This document shows positions 45,235 through 53,911 of a stretch of DNA of 64,000 bases, piece after piece. Location of the stretch: the NCBI RefSeq assembly GCF_010729895.1, contig NZ_AP022612.1:4030001-4094000 (forward strand), given 5' to 3'. Under the pieces are notes generated by a model that was not told the DNA's origin, made no database searches, and saw nothing but the letters and a program-made list of their open reading frames with translations. Origin of the DNA: Mycolicibacterium confluentis (GTDB lineage Bacteria > Actinomycetota > Actinomycetes > Mycobacteriales > Mycobacteriaceae). How positions within the stretch are numbered: the first letter of the stretch is position 1; every line of letters starts with the position of its first letter. Made by a program: the position numbers and the translations under genes.

Positions 45235-45399
45235 GTGAGTGACGACATGCAGTACAGCGCCGGGCGCAGGACGCCGTGGCGGGACCCGCTGTCGATGGGC
45301 TGGCAGGCCCACCGACGGATCCTGCTGCTGCGACTGCGGTGGCATTCGTCGGCGACGAACCGCCGCGACGGAGGCATCATGCGCTCCCACGGGCGCTAG
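45235..45399 (+). CDS. Possible small basic protein
   Basis: A 54-residue frame starting at GTG 45235 with GTGGAG about 7 bases upstream. It is rich in Arg and Trp (MGWQAHRRILLLRLRWHSSA) and ends 33 bases before the M20 amidohydrolase. I recognise no family. It could be a small leader gene of the amidohydrolase or a chance frame. Confidence 0.3.
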   Translation: MSDDMQYSAGRRTPWRDPLSMGWQAHRRILLLRLRWHSSATNRRDGGIMRSHGR

Positions 45400-45432
45400 C
45401 TGGGAGCACCGCGGTATCCGACGGGAGACCAC

Positions 45433-46707
45433 ATGACCGGCTCCACGAAGGCCGCTGAAGACGTACTGAAGGGCCTGGCCGGTGTCCGCACCTGGCAGCA
45501 GGACTGCTATGTCGACCTGCACAGCCATCCCGAGCTTTCGCATCAGGAGTTCCGCACCGCACGCATCGTCGCCGACCGACTCGGCGTCAGCGGGTACCAG
45601 GTCCACACCGGCGTCGGTGGCAGCGGAGTGGTGGGAGTCCTGGCCAACGGCAGCGGGCCCACCGTGCTGTTGCGCGCCGACATGGACGCGCTTCCCGTGC
45701 GGGAGGTCACCGGCCTGCCGTATGCGAGCACGGTACGCAGCACCGACGCCGAGGGCCACGAGGTCCCGGTGATGCATGCCTGTGGACACGACGCCCACGT
45801 GGCGGCGCTGCTCGGGGCCGCACAGCTGTTCGCCGACGGCACCGAGCACTGGTCGGGCACGCTCGTCACGCTCTTCCAGCCCGCCGAGGAGACCTCGGAC
45901 GGCGCCAGGGGCATGGTCGCGGACGGGCTGGCGGACCTGTTGCCGAAGGTCGATGTCGCCTTGGCTCAGCATGTGTTCCCGATCCCGGCCGGCACGGTCG
46001 GTGTGCACAGCGGGCCGTTCATGGCCAGCGCCGACAGCATGCGCATCACGGTGCACGGCCGCGGGGCGCACGGCTCGATGCCGCAGGCGTCCGTCGACCC
46101 GGTGGTGCTCGCGGCGATGATCGTCGTCCGGCTGCAGACGATCGTGTCCCGCGAGGTCGCCCCCACCGAATCCGCGGTGCTCACGGTCGGCAGCATCCAG
46201 TCCGGCAGTGCCAGCAACGTGATCCCCGACCGAGCCGTGCTGGAGTTGAACATCCGCACCTACAGCGACACGACACGCACCGCGATCCTCGATGCGATCC
46301 AGCGGATCGTTCGTGCCGAGTGTGCGGCGTCAGGATCTCCGGCCGAACCCGAGTTCGAGATGTTCGGCCGATTCCCTCTGACCGACAACGACAGCGACGT
46401 CACCGCGCGCGTGACCGAGGCGTTCACGGGTTTCTTCGGGGACAGCTGCTGGCAGATGCCGCAGGGCACCGGCAGCGAGGACTTCAGCGAGATTCCGTCG
46501 GCGCTGGGCGTGCCCTACACCTACTGGGGGTTCGGCGGCGCCGACGCCGCGAAGTTCCGGGCGGCCAGCGACAGCGGCCGTGTCGCACAGGACATCCCGG
46601 TCAACCACGCTCCGAACTTCGCGCCGGTCATCCAGCCCACCCTCGACGTCGGCACCCAGGCCCTGGTGGTCGCCGCGATGGTCTGGCTGGCACGAAGTCC
46701 CCAGTGA
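45433..46707 (+). CDS. M20-family amidohydrolase (hippurate/IAA-amino-acid hydrolase type)
   Basis: A 424-residue metal-dependent amidohydrolase of the M20D group. Metal-binding and catalytic segments are visible: ADMDALPVREVTGLPYAS, MHACGHDAHVAALLGAA (Cys and His ligands), FQPAEETSDGARGM (Glu), and the lid-domain dimerisation region HGRGAHGSMP. The enzyme would remove an acyl group from an N-acyl amino acid. ATG 45433 has GGGAG upstream. It diverges from the mannosidase operon; the specific substrate is unknown. Confidence 0.88.
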   Translation: MTGSTKAAEDVLKGLAGVRTWQQDCYVDLHSHPELSHQEFRTARIVADRLGVSGYQVHTGVGGSGVVGVLANGSGPTVLLRADMDALPVREVTGLPYASTVRSTDAEGHEVPVMHACGHDAHVAALLGAAQLFADGTEHWSGTLVTLFQPAEETSDGARGMVADGLADLLPKVDVALAQHVFPIPAGTVGVHSGPFMASADSMRITVHGRGAHGSMPQASVDPVVLAAMIVVRLQTIVSREVAPTESAVLTVGSIQSGSASNVIPDRAVLELNIRTYSDTTRTAILDAIQRIVRAECAASGSPAEPEFEMFGRFPLTDNDSDVTARVTEAFTGFFGDSCWQMPQGTGSEDFSEIPSALGVPYTYWGFGGADAAKFRAASDSGRVAQDIPVNHAPNFAPVIQPTLDVGTQALVVAAMVWLARSPQ

Positions 46708-46720
46708 TCCCCAGCGACCC

Positions 46721-47671
46721 TCAGGTCGCGACCCGCGCCAGGCGCTGGGCCACCGTCCGCGCCGCGGCGGCCACTTCGGGCGGTTCCAGGATCTCGAAAT
46801 GCTCGCCCACCAGGGCCAGCCACAGCACCATACGTTCGGGATCGTCGGCGCCGGTGGTGACGATGCAGGAGTTCGTCCCGTCGGCCTCCACAGTTACCGA
46901 CGACGGTGAGAAGTGCTGTGCCACAACCTCTGCCGGACAGTGGTAACGCACGCGGGCCACGTATCGGTAGGACGAACTGCTGATCGCCCGGCTGACGTGG
47001 GTCGCGGCGTCGGGCGCCTCGCGCGGGGCGAACGTCGTACCGCGCGCGGTGACGTCACCCATCCGGTCCAGCTGCAGGGTGCGCCAGTCCTGCCGGTCGC
47101 GGTCGTAGGCCAGCAGGTACAAGCGCCGGCCCGTGGTCACCAGCTGGTACGGCTCGAGTCGGCGTTGCGTGACCTCCCCGGCCAGAGCCGTGTACCGGAG
47201 GTCCACGTGCTCGTGGTCGCGGCTGGCGCGGGCCAGGGTCATCAGCGTCTCGGGATCGACGGTGGTGTCGACACTGCTGGTCAGCGTCACGGTGTTGTCG
47301 TGCACCGCGGCCACCTGTGACCGCAGCCGCGACGGCATCACCTGGTCCAGCTTGGACAGTGCGCGCAGCGCGGACTCCCCGATGCCTGCGACGCTCCCGC
47401 CGGCTGCCAAGCGCAGGCAGACGGCCATCGCGACGGCCTCGTCGCCGTCGAGCAGCAGCGGCGGCAGCGCCGCGCCCGCACCCAACTGGTACCCGCCGCC
47501 GTGCCCGGTGCTGGCCTGCACGGGATAGCCCAGCTCGCGGAGCCGTTCGACGTCACGGCGCACGCTGCGGCCCGTGACACCCAGCCGCTCGGCCAGTTCC
47601 GCGCCCGTCCACACCCGCCGGGACTGCAGCAGACCGAGAAGCTGCAGCACACGGCCCGTGGTTTCCGACAT
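46721..47671 (-). CDS. HTH-WYL transcriptional regulator
   Basis: A 316-residue regulator. The N-terminal winged helix (ETTGRVLQLLGLLQSRRVWT, LAERLGVTGRSVRRDVERLR) is of the DeoR/HTH_11 type; the C-terminal half is a WYL domain (RRLEPYQLVTTGRRLYLLAY, then DRMGDV) with the WCX extension. It diverges from two DinB-family genes and a perfect palindrome lies between them, so it very likely controls them. The ligand is unknown; WYL domains of related proteins bind nucleic acid or nucleotides. Confidence 0.88.
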   Translation of the reverse strand: MSETTGRVLQLLGLLQSRRVWTGAELAERLGVTGRSVRRDVERLRELGYPVQASTGHGGGYQLGAGAALPPLLLDGDEAVAMAVCLRLAAGGSVAGIGESALRALSKLDQVMPSRLRSQVAAVHDNTVTLTSSVDTTVDPETLMTLARASRDHEHVDLRYTALAGEVTQRRLEPYQLVTTGRRLYLLAYDRDRQDWRTLQLDRMGDVTARGTTFAPREAPDAATHVSRAISSSSYRYVARVRYHCPAEVVAQHFSPSSVTVEADGTNSCIVTTGADDPERMVLWLALVGEHFEILEPPEVAAAARTVAQRLARVAT

Positions 47672-47694
47672 AGAAAAAAGTATGCGCGCTTCTA

Positions 47695-47709
47695 GGACAG
47701 AAACTGTCC
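47695..47709. promoter_or_regulatory. Palindromic operator between WYL regulator and DinB genes
   Basis: GGACAG-AAA-CTGTCC, a perfect inverted repeat in the 62-base divergent gap: 23 bases from the WYL start and 24 bases from the DinB start. Confidence 0.6.
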
Positions 47710-47733
47710 GCAAATGCTGCGAGGGTTGGTGTC

Positions 47734-48270
47734 ATGGCAGTCGACAACCTCACCGAAGCGCTGGTCTACCAGCTCGAATACCACTGGACGGAGCAGTTGC
47801 GCCCCCGCCTGGATGGGCTCACCGACGACGAGTACCTCTGGGAACCCGTACCCGGGGCCTGGACCGTGCACCCGGACGGGTCCATCGACTTCACCTACCC
47901 GCAACCCGAACCCGCACCGTTCACGACCATCGCGTGGCGACTCGGGCACGTGATCGTCGGCGTGCTCGCGGTGCGGGCTCACCACCACTTCGGTGGTCCG
48001 CCCGCCGACTACGCCACGTGGAGCTGGGCCACCGACGCCGGCACCGCACTGCGCCAACTGGATGCCGCGTACTCCGACTGGATCGCCGGGGTCAAGGCAC
48101 TCGATGACGAGGCGCTCAGCCGCCCGATCGGTCCGGCCGAGGGCCCCTGGGCCGAGCATCCGATGCTCGATCTGGTGTTGCACATCAATCGCGAAGTCAT
48201 CCATCACGGGGCCGAAATCGCCCTGCTCCGAGACCTTTACACGCACACCCACACGAACCAGGAGAACTGA
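47734..48270 (+). CDS. DinB-superfamily protein (first of two)
   Basis: A 178-residue protein with the DinB four-helix pattern and a potential metal triad: His near residue 72 (IAWRLGHVIVGVLAVRAHHH), and NREVIHHGAEIALLRDL near the C-terminus. Many actinobacterial members are thiol-dependent (mycothiol) transferases or detoxification enzymes; the function of this one is not known. It is followed after one base by a second DinB gene and diverges from the WYL regulator. Confidence 0.82.
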   Translation: MAVDNLTEALVYQLEYHWTEQLRPRLDGLTDDEYLWEPVPGAWTVHPDGSIDFTYPQPEPAPFTTIAWRLGHVIVGVLAVRAHHHFGGPPADYATWSWATDAGTALRQLDAAYSDWIAGVKALDDEALSRPIGPAEGPWAEHPMLDLVLHINREVIHHGAEIALLRDLYTHTHTNQEN

Positions 48271-48271
48271 C

Positions 48272-48883
48272 ATGCCCGCAATGCCCCCGCCCATCGCCGA
48301 CGAGCGCGCCGGCCTCAGGGAGTACATCGCCGCCCAGCAGTACGCCTTCCACGCCGTGGCGTTCGGGCTCACCGACGACCAGGCCCGCGCCACCCCGACG
48401 GTCAGCGCGCTGTCCATCGGCGCGCTGATCAAGCACGTCACCAGCTGCCAGCGGGGCTGGATGGAGCGCGTGTCCGCCGCGCCCGAGGCGACACCGGCCG
48501 ATCAGCGCTCGCAGGAAGAACAGGCCGCCGACTACGCCAGCGAGTTCGTCATGCGCGAGGACGAGACGCTCGCCGAGATCCTGGAGCGGTTCGAGGCCGT
48601 CAACGCCGACACCATGCGGGCGATCGACACCGTCGACCTCGGCGCCCCGGTGCCGATCCCGAAGGATGTCCCCTGGTTCCCCAAGGATTTCGACGCGTGG
48701 TCGGTGCGCTGGGCGTTGTTCCACCTGATCGAGGAGCTGGCTCGACATGCCGGCCACGCCGACATCATCCGGGAATCCATCGACGGCGCGACCCTGTATG
48801 AACTGCTGGCCGGACTCGAGGATTGGGAGCCCACCGAATGGCTGACCCCGTGGGGCAAGGCGCCCGTGGCGCCGGAGGGCTGA
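48272..48883 (+). CDS. DinB-superfamily (DUF664-like) protein (second of two)
   Basis: A 203-residue DinB-like protein: IGALIKHVTSCQRGWMERVS with a metal-ligand His, and LFHLIEELARHAGHADIIRE with two more His. ATG 48272 has GGAGAA upstream and lies just after the first DinB stop. It is only distantly similar to the first. With the WYL regulator they form a three-gene module of unknown substrate. Confidence 0.83.
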   Translation: MPAMPPPIADERAGLREYIAAQQYAFHAVAFGLTDDQARATPTVSALSIGALIKHVTSCQRGWMERVSAAPEATPADQRSQEEQAADYASEFVMREDETLAEILERFEAVNADTMRAIDTVDLGAPVPIPKDVPWFPKDFDAWSVRWALFHLIEELARHAGHADIIRESIDGATLYELLAGLEDWEPTEWLTPWGKAPVAPEG

Positions 48884-48950
48884 CCCGTCGAGTCAGTGAC
48901 GCGCGTCACGCTCGTTGAAGGCAAAATGCGGGGTTTGGCACACTACAACA

Positions 48951-50309
48951 ATGAGTTCAACCAAAAATCACCGGGAGGTGGCCAGACTCGACCGGGTTCC
49001 GTTGCCGGTCGAGGCCGCCCGAATCGGCGTGACGGGTTGGCAGCTCACCCGCACCACCGCGCGCGTCGTCACCAGACTGCCTGCCCGTGGCTCGTGGCAG
49101 ACGAAGGTCATCAAGGAGATCCCGCAGACCTTTGCCGACCTCGGCCCCACCTACGTCAAGTTCGGCCAGATCATCGCCTCGAGCCCGGGTGCGTTCGGCG
49201 AACCGCTGTCCCGCGAGTTCCGCACGCTGCTCGACGCCGTGCCGCCGGCCGACACCGAGGAGGTGCACCGGCTCTTCAAGGAGGAGTTGGGCGACGAGCC
49301 CAGGAACCTCTTCAAGCACTTCGACGAGCAGCCGTTCGCCTCGGCGTCCATCGCGCAGGTGCACTTCGCGACGCTGCACAGCGGCGAGGAGGTGGTGGTC
49401 AAGATCCAACGCCCCGGCATTCGCCGAAGAGTGGCCGCCGATCTGCAGATCCTCAAACGCTTTGCGCAACTCGTGGAGATCGCCAAACTCGGCCGACGGC
49501 TCTCCGCGCAGGACGTCGTGGCTGACTTCTCCGACAATCTCGCCGAGGAACTCGACTTCCGCATCGAGGCGCAGTCGATGGAGGCCTGGGTCAGCCATCT
49601 GCATTCGTCGTCGCTGGGCCGCAACATCAAGGTGCCCGACGTGCACTGGGACTTCACCACCCAGCGCGTGCTGACCATGGAGCGCGTTCGCGGCGTGCGC
49701 ATCGATGATGTGGCCGCGATCCGCAAGCAGGGGTTCGACGGCACGGATTTGGTGAAGGCCCTGCTGTTCTCGACGTTCGAGGGCGGTTTGCGGCACGGCC
49801 TGTTCCACGGCGATCTGCACGCGGGCAACCTTCTGGTCGACGAGCAGGGCCGCATCGTGTTCCTGGACTTCGGCATCATGGGCCGCATCGATCCGCGCAC
49901 CCGCTGGCTGCTGCGTGAGCTCATCTACACGCTGCTGGTCAAGAAGGACCATGCGGCCGCGGGCAAGATCGTGGTGCTGCTCGGCGCGGTGGGCAACGTG
50001 AAACCGGAGAAGCAGGCCGCCAAGGATCTCCAGGCGTTCGCCGAGCCGCTGACCATGAAGACACTCGGGGATATGTCCTACGCCGACATCGGCAGGCAGT
50101 TGTCGACGCTGGCCGAGGCCTACGACGTCAAGCTGCCCCGCGAACTCGTGCTGATCGGCAAGCAGTTCCTCTACGTCGAGCGCTACATGAAGCTCTTGGC
50201 ACCGCGATGGCAGATGATGAGCGACCCACAGTTCTCGGGCTACTTCGCCAACTTCATGGTGGAGGTCAGCCGCGAGCACCAGAACTCCGACAGCGAGGTC
50301 GAGGCTTGA
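48951..50309 (+). CDS. ABC1/AarF/UbiB-family atypical protein kinase
   Basis: A 452-residue ABC1 kinase-like ATPase. The family hallmark KFGQ in LGPTYVKFGQIIASSPGAF (about residue 65), the Ala-rich loop FASASIAQVHFA, Lys in VVKIQRPGI, the catalytic HGDLHAGNLLVDEQG and metal-binding LDFGIMGRID are present. Family members act in lipid or quinone homeostasis; the exact role in mycobacteria is not settled. No Shine-Dalgarno is seen before ATG 48951. It overlaps the next gene (TGATG) and corresponds to Rv0647c. Confidence 0.88.
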   Translation: MSSTKNHREVARLDRVPLPVEAARIGVTGWQLTRTTARVVTRLPARGSWQTKVIKEIPQTFADLGPTYVKFGQIIASSPGAFGEPLSREFRTLLDAVPPADTEEVHRLFKEELGDEPRNLFKHFDEQPFASASIAQVHFATLHSGEEVVVKIQRPGIRRRVAADLQILKRFAQLVEIAKLGRRLSAQDVVADFSDNLAEELDFRIEAQSMEAWVSHLHSSSLGRNIKVPDVHWDFTTQRVLTMERVRGVRIDDVAAIRKQGFDGTDLVKALLFSTFEGGLRHGLFHGDLHAGNLLVDEQGRIVFLDFGIMGRIDPRTRWLLRELIYTLLVKKDHAAAGKIVVLLGAVGNVKPEKQAAKDLQAFAEPLTMKTLGDMSYADIGRQLSTLAEAYDVKLPRELVLIGKQFLYVERYMKLLAPRWQMMSDPQFSGYFANFMVEVSREHQNSDSEVEA

Positions 50310-51223
50310 TGGAGACCGCGGTGCGCACCGGTGTCGCACGCTCCGGCGACCTCGAGATCCACTACGAGGACATGGGCGACCCGAGCGACCCGGCGGTCCT
50401 GCTGATCATGGGCCTGGGCGCACAGCTCCTGTTGTGGCGCAAGGGTTTCTGCGAGAAGCTCATCGCCCGCGGCCTGCGGGTGATCCGGTTCGACAACCGC
50501 GACGTGGGTCTGTCGAGCAAGCTCGACGGTCAGCGCATCGATGGATCGCAGTACCCCAGCATGGTCCGCTCGGTGCTCGGCCGGCGAAGTCCCGCGGTGT
50601 ACACACTCGAGGACATGGCCGACGATGCGGTGGCCGTGCTCGACCACCTCGACATCGACCGCGCACACATCGTCGGCGCCTCGATGGGCGGCATGATCGC
50701 CCAGGTGGTGGCGGCGCGGCACGCGCACCGGACCACGTCGCTGGGCGTGATCTTCTCCAGCAACAACCAGGCCGCCCTGCCTCCGCCCGACCCGCGCGCT
50801 CTGTTCGCGATCATCAAGGGCCCGCCCGTCGGGGCGCCGCGCGAGGCCATCCTCGACAACGCCGTCCGGGTCACCAAGATCATCGGCAGCCCCGCCTATC
50901 CGACCCCGGAGGATCGCATCCGCGCCGACGCGGCTGAGGCCTACGACCGCTGCCACTATCCGGTCGGGGTCGCGCGGCAGTTCGGCGCGATCACGGGCAG
51001 CGGCAGCCTGCGGAACTACGACCGCCAGATCAGCGCACCCACGGTCGTCATCCACGGTCTGGCCGACCGCCTGATGCGGCCCGCGGGAGGCCGCGCGGTG
51101 GCCAACAACATCTCCCAGGCCCGTTTGGTGCTTTTCCCCGGCATGGGACACGACCTCCCCGAGGCGCTGTGGGACCCCGTCGTCGACCAGCTTGACCTCA
51201 CGTTTTCCTACGCACGGGCCTGA
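50309..51223 (+). CDS. lipG: Alpha/beta hydrolase (LipG-like)
   Basis: A 304-residue alpha/beta hydrolase with oxyanion region LLIMGLGAQLLLW, FDNRDVGLSSKLDG, nucleophile elbow GASMGGMIAQ (Ser about 128), Asp in VIHGLADRLM and His in PGMGHDLPEAL. It starts inside the stop of the kinase gene and lies directly before the mycolate methyltransferases, as lipG (Rv0646c) does in M. tuberculosis. It is probably an esterase or thioesterase linked to mycolate modification; that is inferred from position. Confidence 0.85.
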   Translation: METAVRTGVARSGDLEIHYEDMGDPSDPAVLLIMGLGAQLLLWRKGFCEKLIARGLRVIRFDNRDVGLSSKLDGQRIDGSQYPSMVRSVLGRRSPAVYTLEDMADDAVAVLDHLDIDRAHIVGASMGGMIAQVVAARHAHRTTSLGVIFSSNNQAALPPPDPRALFAIIKGPPVGAPREAILDNAVRVTKIIGSPAYPTPEDRIRADAAEAYDRCHYPVGVARQFGAITGSGSLRNYDRQISAPTVVIHGLADRLMRPAGGRAVANNISQARLVLFPGMGHDLPEALWDPVVDQLDLTFSYARA

Positions 51224-51390
51224 ATTACTGACGCGTCGGATAAATGACGTAATTCTGACATGGGGTGACCCCACGTTGCCGAGATCACGGATCGCCTTAA
51301 CCATGGAGGAGATACCTGGGGGTGGATCAGGTTCCTTCGGGGGGAACAGTGTGCCCGCCTCTTCCAATATTCCTGGAAGGCAGCTCGCCT

Positions 51391-52257
51391 GTGCCAAAAG
51401 CGCTCCAACCGCACTTCGACGACGTCCAAGCGCACTACGACCTGTCAGACGACTTCTTCCGGCTGTTCCTGGACCCGTCGCAGACCTACAGCTGCGCGTA
51501 CTTCGAGCGCGACGACATGACGCTCGAGGAGGCTCAGCTCGCCAAGATCGACCTCTCGCTGGGAAAGCTCGGTCTTGAGCCCGGGATGACGCTGCTCGAC
51601 ATCGGCTGTGGCTGGGGGGCCACGCTCATCCGCGCCCTGGAGCGCTACGACGTCAACGTCGTGGGCCTGACCTTGAGCCGCAATCAGAGGGACCACGTCG
51701 AGGCCCGACTGGCCGCCAACCCCAGCCAGCGGTCCAAGCGGGTGCTGCTGCAGGGCTGGGAGCAGTTCGACGAACCGGTGGACCGGATCGTGTCGATCGG
51801 GGCGTTCGAACACTTCGGACATGACCGCTACGCCGACTTCTTCACCATGGCCTACAAGGCGTTGCCTGCCGACGGCGTGATGCTGCTGCACACCATCACC
51901 GCGTTCAATCCCAAGAACGCGGAAAGCCTGGGCATTCCCCTGACCTTCGAACTGGCGCGATTCGTCAAATTCATCCTCACCGAGATCTTTCCGGGCGGAC
52001 GTCTTCCGTCGATCGATATGGTCGAAGAGCACGCCACGGCGGGCGGTTTCGACGTCGAACGGGTGCAGTCGCTGCAACCGCACTACGCGCGCACCCTGGA
52101 CCTGTGGGCCGCCGCGCTGGAGAGCCACCGCGAGGAGGCCATCGCGGTCCAGTCCGAGGTGGTCTACGACCGATACATGAAGTACCTCACAGGATGTGCC
52201 AAGCTCTTCCGTAACGGGTCAACCGACGTCTGCCAGTTCACCCTCAAGAAGCTCTGA
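51391..52257 (+). CDS. Mycolic-acid cyclopropane synthase/methyltransferase (first of two)
   Basis: A 288-residue S-adenosylmethionine enzyme of the CmaA/MmaA family. The family opening HFDDVQAHYDLSDDFFRLFL, the cyclopropane-synthase Tyr in [18 protein letters not shown], the SAM site LLDIGCGWGATLIRA and the active-site [17 protein letters not shown] are intact. GTG 51391 with GGAAGG upstream gives the usual family length. Which modification it makes (methyl branch, cyclopropane, keto or methoxy precursor) cannot be decided here. Confidence 0.92.
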   Translation: MPKALQPHFDDVQAHYDLSDDFFRLFLDPSQTYSCAYFERDDMTLEEAQLAKIDLSLGKLGLEPGMTLLDIGCGWGATLIRALERYDVNVVGLTLSRNQRDHVEARLAANPSQRSKRVLLQGWEQFDEPVDRIVSIGAFEHFGHDRYADFFTMAYKALPADGVMLLHTITAFNPKNAESLGIPLTFELARFVKFILTEIFPGGRLPSIDMVEEHATAGGFDVERVQSLQPHYARTLDLWAAALESHREEAIAVQSEVVYDRYMKYLTGCAKLFRNGSTDVCQFTLKKL

Positions 52258-52346
52258 AGTCGCTTCCGTTGGGCGCGCTGCGTAGGGTCGTGTCCGTTAT
52301 CCAGTAGCGTGTGTTCGAGATCACTAGTGGTGGGAGTCTGCACCAG

Positions 52347-53207
52347 ATGTCCAAATTGAAGCCGAAGTACGAAGAACTACAGTCCATCTACGACATCTCG
52401 AACGAGTTCTACGAGCTGTTCCTCGGGCCCACGATGGGCTACACGTGCGGTTACTTCGAACGCGACGACATGACCGGCGACGAGGCCCAGATCGCGAAAT
52501 TCGATCTCGCGCTGGGAAAGCTGGGACTTGAGCCGGGGATGACGCTGCTCGACGTCGGCTGCGGATGGGGCGCGTGCATGCAGCGCGCCATCGAGAAGTA
52601 CGACGTGAATGTGATCGGACTGACGTTGTCCGGCGAGCAGCGCAAGTACGCCATCGACAAGCTGGCGAAGGTGCCGACCGAACGCAGTGTCGAGGTCCGC
52701 CTGCAGGGCTGGGAGGAGTTCGACGACAAGGTCGATCGGATCGTGTCGATCGGCGCGTTCGAGCACTTCGGTTTCGAGCGGTACGACGACTTCTTCAACA
52801 CGGCCTACGACGCACTGCCCGACGACGGCGTGATGCTGCTGCACACCATCACCGGGTTCGACATGCGGCGCGCCAAGGAACTCGGTCTGCCGATGACCTT
52901 CGAGTTGGCTCGGTTCGCGAAGTTCATCATGACCGAGATCTTCCCCGGTGGCCGCCTGCCGTCGGTCGACAAGGTCCAGGACCACGCCTCGAAGGCCGGC
53001 TTCGACGTCGCCCGCACCCACGAGATCGGCCCGCACTACGTGCGGACCCTTCAGGGCTGGGCCGAGCAGCTTGAGGCCCACAAGGAGGAGGCGATCGCCC
53101 TGCAGGGCCAGGTCGTCTATGACCGGTACGACAAGTACCTCAACGGCTGCGTGAACCTGTTCCGGGTCGGCCACACGAGCGTTCACCAGTTCACACTGGC
53201 GAAATAG
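52347..53207 (+). CDS. Mycolic-acid cyclopropane synthase/methyltransferase (second of two)
   Basis: A 286-residue paralogue of the preceding gene with the same layout: [43 protein letters not shown] site [15 protein letters not shown] and [17 protein letters not shown]. The two are clearly products of a duplication. The intergenic gap is 89 bases. The pair is in the place of the mmaA1-4 cluster of M. tuberculosis, reduced to two genes. Confidence 0.92.
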   Translation: MSKLKPKYEELQSIYDISNEFYELFLGPTMGYTCGYFERDDMTGDEAQIAKFDLALGKLGLEPGMTLLDVGCGWGACMQRAIEKYDVNVIGLTLSGEQRKYAIDKLAKVPTERSVEVRLQGWEEFDDKVDRIVSIGAFEHFGFERYDDFFNTAYDALPDDGVMLLHTITGFDMRRAKELGLPMTFELARFAKFIMTEIFPGGRLPSVDKVQDHASKAGFDVARTHEIGPHYVRTLQGWAEQLEAHKEEAIALQGQVVYDRYDKYLNGCVNLFRVGHTSVHQFTLAK

Positions 53208-53234
53208 CAACTGCGCCAACGTCCCCCGGCCGGC

Positions 53235-53897
53235 TCAGGTCAGGGGGACGTTGAGCAGTGGGCGCTGTTCACCGGCGCCGGGTCCGTCGAAGTGCCACCA
53301 CTCGCCGGAGTACACCGTCAGCCCGCCGCCGGCCATCGCCTCACGCAGCAGCGCCCGGTTGGCCTGCTGTGCAGCGCTGACGCCGTCGGTGGCGTAGGCG
53401 TGCGCGGTCGGCGAGAAGTCGTCGAAGTCGGTGCCCATGTCCAGCAGACGCCCCGATGCCTCAGCCACCGTCACGTCGACCGAACGGCCGGCGGTGTGGC
53501 TGCGGGCGTAGTTCCCCGGCCGCGCGACCCAGTTGGGGTCCGGCACCGCCTCGAACATCCGAACCTGAACCTCATGCGGCCGATAGCAGTCCCAGAAGAC
53601 CAGCCGCCGGCCACTCTCGCGTAACGCCGCGGCGGCCGTACGCAGCCCGGGCGCAATCGAGTCGTGCACCAAACAGCGTGCGTCCGGCGGATACAGTGCC
53701 ATCCCGACGAAGTTGGTGGCCGTGGCGTAGCGCAGATCGACGATCGCGTCGGGGACGACGGTGTGCACCTCGACCAGTCCGGCTTCGGTGGACGTCGTGG
53801 GTGCGGCGTGGGCGGTCATCGGCGTACTCAGCAGCATGAGCAGAGCTCCAACAACAGACGTGGGCCCGCTGCAGAAGAATCTGTGCAGCGGGCCCAC
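53235..53897 (-). CDS. Secreted M15-type D-Ala-D-Ala dipeptidase (VanX/DdpX-like)
   Basis: A 220-residue protein with a signal peptide (SVVGALLMLLSTPMTAHAAP) and the VanX-type zinc peptidase motifs: VDLRYATATNFVG, the CYRPHEVQ loop, SHTAGRSVDVTV (His and Asp ligands) and the catalytic EWWHFD (Glu and His). It would hydrolyse D-Ala-D-Ala outside the membrane. GTG 53897 gives the best signal peptide but no ribosome site; ATG 53837 has GGAG upstream but a very short signal. The 5' part coincides with the rplA terminator hairpin. Confidence 0.83.
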   Translation of the reverse strand: MGPLHRFFCSGPTSVVGALLMLLSTPMTAHAAPTTSTEAGLVEVHTVVPDAIVDLRYATATNFVGMALYPPDARCLVHDSIAPGLRTAAAALRESGRRLVFWDCYRPHEVQVRMFEAVPDPNWVARPGNYARSHTAGRSVDVTVAEASGRLLDMGTDFDDFSPTAHAYATDGVSAAQQANRALLREAMAGGGLTVYSGEWWHFDGPGAGEQRPLLNVPLT

Positions 53898-53905
53898 GTC
53901 TGTTG
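53852..53905 (-). terminator. Large terminator hairpin after rplK-rplA
   Basis: A perfect 22-base stem (left arm 53852-53873, right arm 53884-53905; core GACGTGGGCCCGCTGCA) with a 10-base loop. It begins 6 bases after the rplA stop. No T run follows. It overlaps the start region of the VanX-like gene. Confidence 0.75.
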
Positions 53906-53911
53906 GTGAGA

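Noticed and set aside
40904..45238. Long plus-strand frames opposite the alpha-mannosidase
   Set aside because: Shadow frames; the GH38 motifs on the minus strand decide the case.
48901..48950. A leaderless promoter before the ABC1 kinase gene
   Set aside because: The only candidate hexamer (TACAAC) does not fit TAnnnT and is too close to the ATG; the start mode stays open.
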